Assembly (NCBI GenBank): GCA_019925795.1
Contig: CM034308.1
Location: 1,178,001 to 1,242,000, forward strand
Length of the DNA stretch: 64,000 nt
Origin: Dendrobium chrysotoxum
Lineage: Eukaryota; Streptophyta; Magnoliopsida; Asparagales; Orchidaceae
Direction of reading: 5' to 3'
Part shown: in pieces, positions 1-11,487 of the stretch
How the letters are laid out: each line of letters opens with the position of its first letter
Numbering within the stretch: position 1 is the first letter of the stretch
The notes under the pieces: model-generated
What the model saw: only the letters and a program-made list of their open reading frames with translations
Database searches by the model: none
Told to the model about the DNA's origin: nothing
Position numbers and translations under genes: made by a program

Positions 1-1192
1 AAATCAATTTGGATTCTTGTTGGGTATGTCTACTATAGAAGCTATAAATTTATTGGGAGGTTTGATGGAGAAGTATAGAGAGAATAAGGAGAATCTACAT
101 ATGATATTTACTTATTTAGAGAAACGATATGATAAAGTTCCAAGAAAAGTGCTATGGAGAGTTCTAGAAAAGAAAGGGGTTAATAATGCTTATATTCAAG
201 TCATAAGGATTTGTATGCAGGAGCTGTTACTTGTGTTCAAACACAAGGTGGTTTGACCGAGTATTTTCCTATTTCAGTTGGATTACATCAATGATCAGCC
301 TTAAGCCCATATCTTTTTGCTTTAGTTGTGGATGTTCTCACTAGACATTTGCAAGAGGTATTACCATGGTGTATGCTTTTTGTTGATGATATTCTTCTTG
401 TTTATAAGATTAGAGAGGGAGTTGAAGGTAAACTTGAATTATGGAGGTCAACCTTAGAGTCTAAAGGCTTTCATTTGAGTAGATCTAAAACTAAATATAT
501 GGAGTGGAATTTTAGTAATAATAGATCTAGTGGTGGGATTGTGACTTTGGGTGATCAAGTCATTAATAAGAGTACACGTTTTTCGATATCTTAGGCCTAT
601 TGTTCAGAGTGATGGTGAAATAGATGGAGATATTATTAGTAGAATTCAAGTTGGATGGTTGAAGTGGAGGAATGCATCGGGCTTGTTGTGTGATAGAAAT
701 ATCCCCCTCAAACTTAAGGAAAAATTCTATAAGATAGTGGTTAGACCTGCAATGCTTTATGGTGTAGAATGTTGGCCATTAAAAGAGAAGTATAATATTA
801 AGTTAAGTGTTGCAGAGATGAGGATGCTCAGGTGGATGAGTGGCTTTACTCTTAGAGACAGGATACAAAATGAGCATATATGTGAAAGGTTGGAGTAGCT
901 CCAGTGGAAGATAAGATTAGAGAGAATGACCTTAGATGGTTTGGTCACATAAAACGACAGCTTTCCGATGAAACAGTTAGGAAAGTAGATGTATTAGATT
1001 TGACTTATGTTAAGAAAGGTAGAGGTAGACATAAAAAAACTTGATTAGAAAATATTACAATTGATATTTCTTTATTAGATTTAAATGAAAATTTAACTCT
1101 TAACAAGACATAACAGAGAAGAAAGATTCACGTAGCCAAGCCCACATAGTGGGATAAAGGCTTGATGTTGTTGTCTATCTTGTTGTTGTTGC
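1..1192 (+). mobile_element. LINE (non-LTR) retrotransposon, reverse-transcriptase 3' portion, decayed
   Basis: The 5' end is outside the window. Broken frames at 17-256, 328-594 and 551-898 read as consecutive parts of a plant LINE reverse transcriptase: a degenerate LEKxYDxVPR block near 118-145, a GLHQ-SALSPYLFAL block near 280-325 (with a TGA at the usual Gly), the catalytic FVDD box near 380-391, then the thumb/C-terminal segment RPAMLYGVECWPLKEK and MRMLRWMSG. The 3' end has the sequence CCCACATAGTGGGATAAAGG followed by an imperfect TTG repeat tail instead of poly(A), ending near 1192. Several stops and frameshifts mean it is inactive. The same 3' end recurs at 6134-6206 and 23579-24070. 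It is antisense to the VIP4 gene and lies in that gene's intron 10. Family assignment comes from motif recognition; the target duplication cannot be seen because the 5' end is missing. Confidence 0.9.
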
Positions 1193-2220
1193 TTCCAAAA
1201 CCCCTTCTCGCTCTAATCATTAGGAGTTGAAAAATCAGCTCTACTATAACGCTATTACGGAATCAGTTTTTGGCCTAACCTACGTCAAAATCTACCAAGA
1301 TTTATGTATATAACCCAATCTTTCGACAGACTTAGTACCAACCCCAACACAACCCATTTAAAACATGCCTGATAAGCCCCAAATCCAGGTATCTACCCTG
1401 CCTATATATATTTACATATATTTAAATATTGTAGGTATGAAAATATCTGTGGACCGTAGGATTGAACCAGAATTCTAGATCCCACCTGTTCAGCTTAGTC
1501 CAGCAAGCCATAAATCCTTAAAACTTCCTTTGCCTTTCTTTTCCTGTCTCTCAATCCCTCAACTCTTTTTATGATATCAACAAATTGACCTTTATCAAAG
1601 CCGATGTCAAATTGTTACGAATGGGGATAACACTAATGATGATGATGAATAATGAATTGATTCTTGCGCTCTGCATCTTATAAATTGTCATGATTTGAGG
1701 CATTATAGTTTCTGGGTAGAGGGACTCCTGAATATAGCATTTCTAAAGGTATTATGGCAAGGAGGAAGACTAATTCAGCGTTTAAGCAAAGGGTCAATTT
1801 GCCTTTTCGATTACATCAGGCAACCAATCATATGGATTGTATCTTTGGAATGCGGGTGTATGCTCTACATTTGGTGGAGTGTGCATAGTGATTTAATTAT
1901 TGTGATGTACAGTAGAGCAACAAGTTACAGGACTTTATGCACAACTCAATTTTAGGTCTTTGGATTTGTATGGAAATAAAGTGATGATAAAAGTGTGATA
2001 ACGTCAATTCCATGAGTTGCAGCTTTTATAAAGGTTTATCAGTTCGTAAATAAATTTGCAAATGAGGCCTTCTTGCAAAGAATCATACTATTTAGCACTT
2101 AATACTGTATCTAGAGTTAATACTGCTTTAGGTCAATATAAACCAAAGACGAACAAATCTTCAAAAAAAAAAGGGAAAAAAGAAAAAAGTTAGGAGGATA
2201 CACATGATGCATAACTTTAC
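1193..2220. other. VIP4 intron 10 (part), no gene recognised
   Basis: This is A/T-rich sequence between the LINE tail and the 5' splice site of VIP4 intron 10 (GT at 2220-2219 on the minus strand). I searched the minus strand for the missing C-terminal VIP4 exon and saw nothing convincing, so that exon probably lies left of position 1. The 86-codon open frame at 1695-1955 has no recognisable motif. Confidence 0.5.
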
Positions 2221-3841
2221 CTCTTCTTCTGAGGCAGAATTGGTGCCTGCAACTTCTTCATCTGCCTCTTCCTCGTAGTCATCCTCATAGTCAAGCTCCT
2301 TGTCCTTAACACCTGGTGATGCCTCAATATCCTCACCATCACTTTCATACTCAGATTCCTCTCTCTCACTCTCAGAATAGTCCTCAACAGGACGCCGTGA
2401 CAAACGAGCAGCAGGCAGAGCTGGTTTCCTTGGGGTGCTTTTCTGTAAATTTGGCTGAAGAATCAAATAAGAGAGAATTTTATTACTACGCTAAGCAAAC
2501 AAATGTGACAAATTTTGCAGTACAACAGCTCCGTTGCTCAAAAAATAAAAGAATACCCTTTTGGCATTAATAATTCGCTTCTCAGCCTGTGCTTCTGCTT
2601 CCAAGTCATCTTCAAAACGACGACGAGCTGTAAACTTACGTGAACTGTAGTAGTCTTCGTGTTCATCTTCCTGATCAAATTAAAGATATTCAATCATCAC
2701 CAAAACAAAGATTAATAAAATAGTCCTTCTGTGCAGAGTTGAATTGATATAGCATTCCGTTGATAACTTCCTTAAGAATTTCAATGAAGAACTTATATAA
2801 AGATAAGAATCTATTGTAAGTACTATTTATAAGCTTGCCATTAAGAGAACAATGGAGTTGCATAAACATGGTTGAGACAAGATTAAAAACCTTATTTTCC
2901 AAATTAATATGCAAAGTGATGTGCCGAAAAACCATAATAAACTGTAGTTATCTTCAAATCCATCTTCCTAGAGGATACAATCAGTGCTCAGATGCAGCTT
3001 CCAGATCAAATTAAATATATTTTTTCATGACCAAACTACGATTAATCAACTGGGCCTGCTTAACACTTTGCTTGAACTTCTGTTTAATCAAGATATAATT
3101 TGTTCTCGCATAATTCTCTTTAAAATTTTCCATAAAGAGCTTAGATTAGTTTAGTTGTGTAAATAATAATAGAAATGGTCAGCAAAAGATCACCGGCATA
3201 CATAAGGCTGAACATGAACAATATTTTGCAAACATCAGGATCACCGCATTAGCTATAGCTAGTTACCAAGTTTTTAATTAAATGATAAGGAACATCTCAG
3301 ACATTTTATTTGAATATATAATTGCTAGAACTATAACCATTCATAAATTCCATACTAGTGTTTTCACGTTCAAAATGTAAAACATAACAAAACTTATAAC
3401 ACATTTTTCAAGAACCCTGGAGAAAGTTGTCACCCTCCATTATATATCTAGATGAGGAATCGATCTAAATATATATAAAAAGATCCATTAAATTTTTAAT
3501 AGAGTTACATATAATGAGACTCAAACAAGAAAAATAATTTCAAATTCATCAAGATCATTGCATTTACCATTGCTAGTTGAGAACTTATTACTTCAATTAA
3601 AGGAAAAAAAAACTCAGCAACTATTACAATACAGAATTGCTTAAAAGTAAATCCATTCATAAATTTTATCTTAACAGTTTTTAAGTTCAACATGTAAAAC
3701 AAAGCAAACCTCATCGAGTGCATCTTCCAGAAAACCTGGAGAAAGTTGCCGTCCTCTATTGACAGGCTGTGAATATTTGCGGTTCACCTTTTCTCGTTTA
3801 CGATTAAGTTGTTCATTGGCTCTTATTGTTTGGCCTTCAAT
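2221..3841 (-). CDS. VIP4: VIP4 exons 8-10 (basic and acidic C-terminal region)
   Basis: Exons 3841-3710, 2670-2557 and 2442-2221, all phase 0, encode residues 456-611. Exon 8 is basic and coiled (RANEQLNRKREKVNRK, then GRQLSPGFLEDALDE). Exon 9 contains EDYYSSRKFTARRRFEDDLE. Exon 10 starts KSTPRKPALPAARLSRR and becomes a Ser/Glu/Asp-rich tail, typical for LEO1 and a likely phosphorylation target by family analogy. The last visible codon is followed by GTAAAG, a good 5' splice site, so at least one more exon exists outside the window. Confidence 0.93.
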
Positions 3842-6800
3842 CTGCAAGTATTTTCATTGTATTAGAAGAGACAAAGAATAATGAAGAAAATATAGTTCGT
3901 AAAAGTTTTTTTTTTTTTTCTTTTTTTCTCAGGAAAGGAGGAAACAAAACTTGCCATAATGGTTACGCAATGCTAAAAATAACATCAGTATATATAAATC
4001 ATAATACTGTATTTTGCTTCTTTATAAATAATAAATCAACACACAAATTTCATACAATACCTTTCAGTCACAAAAATTAGAGCATTTGACCTTTTCTGTA
4101 TTGCAGAACAAAATCAACATTTGGAAACAATAAACGAATCAACATACTTAGCAAATGTTCCCAGACAGTAACAATTAAGTCTCACGTATATGGCATGCTG
4201 GTAGGAATATCAATAAAGCCAGTAGTTCTCACACAAAGACCAACACCAAGTGCAAACATCTGCTAATTTCCAATATGAGGACAAATGCCATGATAATGAA
4301 TTATGATAACCATCAGTATACTTGAGTAAGAAAATATCGAGTTGATTAGCTAAATAACTTTTTATAAGAACAATACAGCCTTTATTCAGCATCCCAACCA
4401 ACTCAGAAAAAGTATGCCTATGGCTTCACTTTTGTCATGCTTTCCCCTCTTAACCACAATACCAATACGCTCCACAAAGGGCATTTACAATAAGTATATC
4501 CAAAGATTCTTGATTCTTGGCCCCCCGCCTAGTTGCCTCGCAAAAATATCGAGGGGCTGTTATGCTTCTTGATCATCAAGAAGGGAAATGCACCTTTTGA
4601 GTAGGTTTGGACTCGTTAAAGGAGGAGAAGAAACCGGGGGCCAAGCATTTATAAATGAATTCTAAGGAATATTGGTCCTTTTGCTTCTTTCGTGCGTCCA
4701 AGATCGATGAGAAATGGAGTGGGAGGGCTCCTCTCGCGTGCAACGTCCATAGTCAACCGAGCAGAAGCGAGAGAAGCCAAGCGCAGGACCTCCTCTTGTG
4801 TGCGTATGAAAAAAGTTGAGAGTTTCCTCTCGTGAGGTTCTAGGGCCAAGACAAGCAAGAGTGCAAGACATACACTGCTTTCTGCAATCAAACTAGAGGG
4901 ATCAGAGGCCTTGCGTGCACCTGTACAGGGTTGATTGAACAAGAGTGTTCGGGTGGAGTTGGACGACTAATTTGTATTGGGCTGAAGGCTAGCTCGATCG
5001 GACGGGAGGAGATTTGCATGTCAAGTGCTAAGCCGCTTGAGACATATTTTTTTGCTGCTGTCCTTGAAGAAGCTTGCCGCAACCCTAAAAACAAATTTTT
5101 TTCCTACTATAGTGCCTTCATTGCCGGCCTTCCCTTGTGGTTGTTATCCTATCTATAACCAATGCAGCCTTCATTGCTGCCCTACTTAATATAGCCTTCA
5201 TTGCTACCCTTAGCCACTGCAATGCCTGAAGCTAATTTCTCCCAAAGTTTTGACCAAATGGAGGACTCTATGTTGCACTAAGGGACTTGACATTAAGGAG
5301 TGTATTCAATCTAAAAAAAAGGGGGACTTGATAACTCTACTTTTCTTGGACTAATTACCAAGCTGGGAATGACAGATCTTTATTCCCCAGTTTGAGGGGG
5401 AGTGTTAAAATCCCAACCTTCCCTTGGCCTTTGATCCCACGACCAGCATGAGGATGATCCATGGGAGGCTCACCTAGATCGCTCTATTAAATCTCAACCG
5501 TCTCTTGTCCCTTGATCCCACGGCTAGCATGGCGATCCGTGGGAGGCTCACCTGGATCACGCCAATCTCCTTATATATTTGGGTGGCTGATTTAGGAAGG
5601 ATTATATTAAGGCAATTATGCATGATTCTATAGTTAATTGTTTATTTATTAAGACATCTTGTATAGATCTATAAATAGGGATAGTTTTGTATAATAAAAT
5701 TAAGCTTTTTCCCTCTCCAATTCTCTAAATTTAACAGCATCCTTTTGAAAATATGGAGAAAGATAAGGACTGATGTTAATAGGTTGAGATATGAACTGAA
5801 GATGAATACGATGGTCAATGTACGTGGTTGAGGTAAAACTTGTGGTGGCTAAAAAAAATGTTGAGATTGTTTGAGTAAGGTAGAATTAAATAATGGTAGA
5901 TGATGTGTAAGACAAGAGAAACTTGTCAGAGAAGGTTGCGGTTGTGAAGTGATTCGGTCGGTGGAACCAATGATGCTGGCAGAAGACGAAGTATCTTGAT
6001 GGGGTGGAGTATGTGAACAGTCAATACTCAAACTATCAAGTTTCTTGTCTATTGAATCCATGAAAGCATGGATTTATTGAAGGGATGAGCCAATGAAAGA
6101 AAATTGAACATCAGCTTGTTGTAGATATCTTTTTTGTAGCCGAACCCACGTAGTGGGATAAAGGCTTGATGATGATGTTGGTGTTGTTGTTGTTGTTGTT
6201 GTTGTGGAGAATTATAATTCTTGATTAGTTTGCATTGTCCGAATGACTTCCGCCAAATCAGCGTTTTTCATGTTGAGAGTTCTTTGGTGCTAGATAAAAA
6301 TGGATAAAAGATATGATTCTTGATAACAGGAACCTTAACCTGATGTATGCTTGGAGGAGAGCCAAAAATTTGTAATTGAAGTTTTGATGAACAGCACTGC
6401 TGTTCTTGAAAACATATTCTTGGAGCAGATTATGGATCGGTGGAGGTGATGGAAGCCGTTCTTGAAACTTGGCACCGGTGTTGAAGCCTGTAGATGAGTC
6501 TCGCGGGTATGGAGAGCTCGGTGAAGCCTTCCTCAGCTGTGAAGGTATTCAGCTAGAATCTAGTGATTGAAGCAAGGCTGTTGTGGTTGAAAATATGAAG
6601 GAGATATATTGTGGTGATTGTGCCTGTTGTGGTTGTAGAAGCAGTTCATGAAAATTCTGCAGGGCTGCTGTGGCTGAAATACTGCAAAAGAACTACAGAA
6701 GAAGCAGTTCTTGAAAAAAAATTTTGCAGGGCTGTGACAGGTAACACTTGAAGATCTCAAGAATTTTCTAGCAATATTTGAAAAACAGCGAGAATTCTCC

Positions 6801-9800
6801 ACAAAAATCCACACAAAACCAGAAAAACAGTAGATAATTTGTATTGTTTGATGAAATAGAAACGAAAAATACCAAAATACAATTGATCCTCTATTCGAGA
6901 GAAGGATCTATCTCTCCCAAATCTCTAGACGCCGCTAGAGCCCAAAAAAATCTAAGAGATCTCAAGTTTTAGCCAAATTCCAGATGCCTTAACCCTAAGA
7001 AAACAAACTATTTAATGCATACAATCCAAAAGGAAATCTCTAAACAGTCCCTATATTCAAATTTCCCTCCTAACTCCCCCAAAAATCCTTCCTAAACAAC
7101 TTTTTTGGACTAGTCGGCTTGAACGGCACGTACAGGAGGCGGAGAAATTCCGCCTCTATTACGCGTAAGCCTGGACCGGTCTAATGATACTCCCTTCCCA
7201 AAGACCCACCTTGTCCACAAGGTGCGACACCCTCCTCCATTCCCTCTTCATCACAAACGGTAAAAACCTGAAGAGTTCGGTCCTTACACCTGTGCCCCAA
7301 CGTATACCTCTCATCACATCAAAAATAGAGCCCCTTTGCCCTTTTCTCCTGTAATTTTGTTTATATGAGCTTCTTGAAGTTGTCCCCAGGTCTTCCTCTT
7401 ACAATCTTCTCCTTCGAAGTCTCTCGAAGAGTATCCAATGTTGGCTCCATGGGTGCCAAAAAGGTGGTGGTCATCCTGTACAAGCCTCCTAAGCTGCTGC
7501 CTCCCATTCCTCCTCCTGCTGCCTCCCATTCCTCTCTCCAGGTTCCTCTGATCGTCCACCAACTGAGCTAGCTCCATAGCCTCTCCCAAGTCACGAGGCC
7601 TCATCACTCTAACCGCTGTGCGGATTTAGGGTTCAATCCCTTCATAAAGTTCCCCTCCAGTACAGTCTCTGGGAGCCGATCCAGTCAACTAGCAAGGTAC
7701 TCAAATTGCTCACGGTACTACACTATTGTCCCATCCTGCATCAAAGCGAAGAACTGCTCATAAAAGTCCCCTCCCTTGCAGGTTTGGAAACATTCCAACA
7801 AGCAGTCCTTAAAGTCCCTCCAGGTCCGCACCGGTCGCCTCGTATCTCTCCACTGGTACCATGCTAAAGATTTTCCTTCCAAGCACAACCCAGCTGCCAT
7901 GAGTCTCTCCCCCTCCATCAACCTATTGAAAGAAAAGTACATTTCCACCTTGTAGATCCATCCATGGGCATGAGCATCCTCTCCCTCAAAAATAGGCATC
8001 TTCAGCTTCCTCACCCTCAGATTGCCTACGTTCCCTTTGTTCCCTTCATAATTTCTCATTTCCCAAGGGGGTGGTTCCCCCCAAGTGTCCCAATCATCCC
8101 TTCTACATTTATACCCAAGCCTTTCATCAAATCCTCACATTCTCCTTTCAAATTCATCACCCCTTGAATCATAACAAACCCCTCCCCTTTTAAATTCAAC
8201 CCTCCTTTGGTCATAATTACCCATTTACCTTTCAAATTCAGAACCCTTCCACCCATGTCCAATCCTCTCACGCCTCCCCACATGCCCTCTACCTGACTCC
8301 TCCCTAGGAATAGGCCCTAGGGGAGGCATTTTTTCTGTTCCTTCCAAAATTTCCACCTCTTGATCTTCCCTTCGGCTGATTGGCTTAGAGTTTTCCCCAC
8401 TTCCTTGGCTGTCGACGCCTTCCTTCATCTCCGACGGCGATATTTTGGTTTGGCCCTCGAGCACTTTCTTCAACATCTCCTCCAGGATGAAAAATTTCGA
8501 ATTAAACTTATCATGGATGGCTGAAATATCTTTTTTCAAATATGAAACTTGAGTTTGGAGATCTGAAATTTCAGATTTCATTTGTCCAATCTCCCCTTCC
8601 AATACTTCTACTTTTCTTCTAGCCATGGGTGCCCGGATTGAAGAGCTCTGATACCAATTTGATAGAAAATACTTGAAGATCTCAAGAATTTCCTAGCAAT
8701 CTTTGGAAAACAGCGAGAATTCTCCACAAAAATCCACACAAAACCAAGAAAACAGTAGATAATTTGTATTATTTGATGAAATAGAAACGGAAAATACCAA
8801 GATACAATTGATCCTCTATTCGAGAGAAGGATCTCTCTCCAAAATCTCTAGACGCCGCTAGAGCCCAAAAAAACCTAAGAGATCTCAAATTTCAGCCACT
8901 TCCAGATGCCTTAACCCTAGGAAAACAAACTATTTAATGCATACAATCCAAAAGGAAATCTCTAAACAGTCCCTACATTCAAATTTCCCTCCTAACTCCC
9001 TCAAAAATCCTTCCTAAACAGCTCTTTTGGACTGGTCAGCATGAGCGGCACGTACAGAAGGCGGAGAAATTCGGCCTCTATTACTCGTGAGCCTGGACCG
9101 GTCTAACAGGCTGCACTGGAATCGTGTCAAGAATACTGCAGGAAACTGAAGAGGAAGGATTTGGAAAGTTGGTTTGCTGAAGAAAACAGCAAGAAGAGGG
9201 TTCGAAACAACTATTGGTAGCAGAATCTTGCAGCTGACTGATTTCGAGATGAAGTGGAGACTGGTTCTTGAAAGGAAAAACAGAGGACAGCTGAAGACAG
9301 GCGTAGCCTGCTGGCTGAAGAGGGGGCTGCTTCTTGCGGCAGCGGTTGAACGCTGATCTGTTGAGTGGAAGAAGAACAGCAGGTTGCTGCTCTTGCTGTT
9401 GGTGAGGGATGAGAGATGCTGCTGTTGTTGATGGAGTGGAAGAAAAACAGCAGTCCTCAAGGCAGACAGCTTGTAAGTTTGACGTGGAGTGGAAGAAGAA
9501 CACCAGGTTGCAGCTGTTGCTGTTGGAGAGGGATGTGGGGTAAAGGTCTCAATGAGAGCACCAATTTGTTATACTTCTTGATCTACATCAAGAAGGGGAA
9601 GGCATCTTTTGAGTAGGTGTAGACTCTTTGAGGAAGAAGAAGGGGAAGAAGAGAGGCTAGAATGAAGAAACCAAAAATTATCATTATATTTTCTTGCAAT
9701 AAGAGGTATATTTATAATACTTGGACAGACCAAATTTACAATATAGAATCGGTTTACCTAAAACAAATAAAAGAAGACTAAACTAGTGCTTTATTGCATA

Positions 9801-11414
9801 TGTATAGACCATTTAGTTTGTATTTTATTTGGCTAAAATATATTGTTTATGTCTAACATGGGCGCTCTCAATCCAATCATTCAGTAAAAGGACGGGCCAA
9901 GTTATTCACGGCAAAGAAAATGGTCAACCACTAAACGATGGCTTAGTTCAGAAGGATCATATGGTCCCTTTTTATGCTTTCTATCAGGCCAAGTAGCAGT
10001 TCCTCATACTTAAATGTCTTTACTGAAAACGTCTTATTTGCAGGATAATATACTTCATTCATCCTTACACGTTATTTTTACATACTATTTCATACAGTTC
10101 CCCTCAAATAATTGCTAATACTATTTTGTTACAAAAAAAATATTCTAAAACCTATAAAATGAGATAATATAAATAGACTTGGGTTATTTGAGCTTATCAA
10201 GTAAGAGTTGAAGATGCACTCCAAAGTGCATGCACAAAATTAATATGGAAAATTCAAGAAAATGACAAGACTAAATACAACATAGTAAAAGTTGTGCAAA
10301 AAAAAAAATGCACAAAAAAAAGTTAATACCACATGAAAAAATCATCTAAATAACACCGATTGAATAGTTGAGATAAGCGTAATGATGATCATATTCTAGT
10401 AGTTTAACACATCAACTTTAGAAGCACTTCAATAAGCTATAGGAATCTGCTTGCCTCGATCAAACTAGGACTGTAAAAGACTCATTTAGGTTGACTTAAT
10501 TATGCCAGTTATCTCTCGTACGCCACAATGAACTTTCGCCAAGATCATCTTTCAAGCAAAAGTTTTTATATTGGCTAATGAGATCTATTTTTTCACATGA
10601 GAACCTGAAAATAGATTTGATGCAAGTGAAATGAAATCATGGTGATGCTTTAGAAAGCCGACTGATCCCATAATAATGTGGCCATTGTCTTTCACACCAA
10701 TCTGTGCTTTCTGTTTTACATTTTCTTAGTTGTTATAATAGAATTGTTGCTCCTCGAACATGAACACTGAAACAGCAACCAGCTAGCAGTTAGAAAAGTT
10801 GTATCTTTCGCAAATCACGTCAACTAGTGCCATACTTCCCAAGCAAATCGCTACAACAATGAGCCTATGCAAGTTACTTTAACTGGCGCAAAACTTACCA
10901 AGCAAATCACAAGTCACAACAAGGAGAAATTATTCCATTCTCCGTCCGGACTCTACACCTAATAATTTCTCCGCAACAAGGACTTAAAGCCCAAAATGCG
11001 GATGGCAAGGTACGACTTACCAGATGCTCTGCTTTATAAAAAAACGTGCCAATTATCACAAAAATATCTTAGAAAGATCGTTGGTAGACATTTATATGAT
11101 TTAAGACATTAATATTCATGATAAATGCAAAGCAAAACAAAATCTCAGCAATAGCCTATAGTTGGCTTTCACCAAACAATACTTGTTGGCAAACTCCTTT
11201 TGCTTGTCTTCTTTTTTGACATGAAAACCTTAAGCATGTGAATTAACTTAATTTGCTTGCAAATGGGAGAGCGACAAGATTTTTTTTTTTTTATCTTTTA
11301 CTTCTATGATCTTTTAAGTTATCATAAATGACATGTAATATATAGAATCATTAATAGAGTTGGCACAATTTTTTAAGAACCCTTCTAAAATAATAGGACA
11401 ACCACTTCACAAAG

Positions 11415-11487
<73 letters not shown>

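Larger units (their letters stand above)
6735..9108 (-). mobile_element. Gag-only (non-autonomous) LTR retrotransposon, complete
   Basis: LTRs lie at 6735-7187 and 8660-9108, with flanking 5-bp duplications GGCTG at 6730-6734 and 9109-9113. On the minus strand the 5' LTR (right copy) is followed by a perfect TGGTATCAGAGC primer site (8656-8645), complementary to tRNA-Met. Before the 3' LTR (left copy) there is a purine tract TTTGGGAAGGGAGTAT (about 7188-7204). The 1.47-kb interior codes only for Gag; there is no protease, reverse transcriptase or integrase. It is nested in an older LTR element. A second element of the same family lies at 13403-15314. Confidence 0.9.
4558..9858 (-). mobile_element. 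Degraded LTR retrotransposon hosting a nested element (tentative)
   Basis: At 4558 and at 9567 the sequence starts TGTTATRCTTCTTGATC and stays similar for about 75 bp (CATCAAGAAGGG, CTTTTGAGTAGGT). The right copy runs to GTCTAACA at 9858, a plausible LTR of 292 bp read on the minus strand. Just left of it, the minus strand reads AATTGGTGCTCTCATTGAG, which has the position and shape of a primer-binding site. Flanks GGGGC (4553-4557) and TGGGC (9859-9863) match at four of five bases. The left LTR is recognisable only over its first part, and no coding region survives between them. The internal sequence near 6360-6730 and 9114-9540 is rich in repeats of the type AAGAAGAACAGCAGGTTGCTG. Confidence 0.4.

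Noticed and set aside
9014..9503. Minus-strand ORFs of 140 and 148 codons
   Set aside because: They overlap each other in different frames, cross the LTR border at 9108, and consist of Ser/Phe/Gln-rich low-complexity sequence without a domain.
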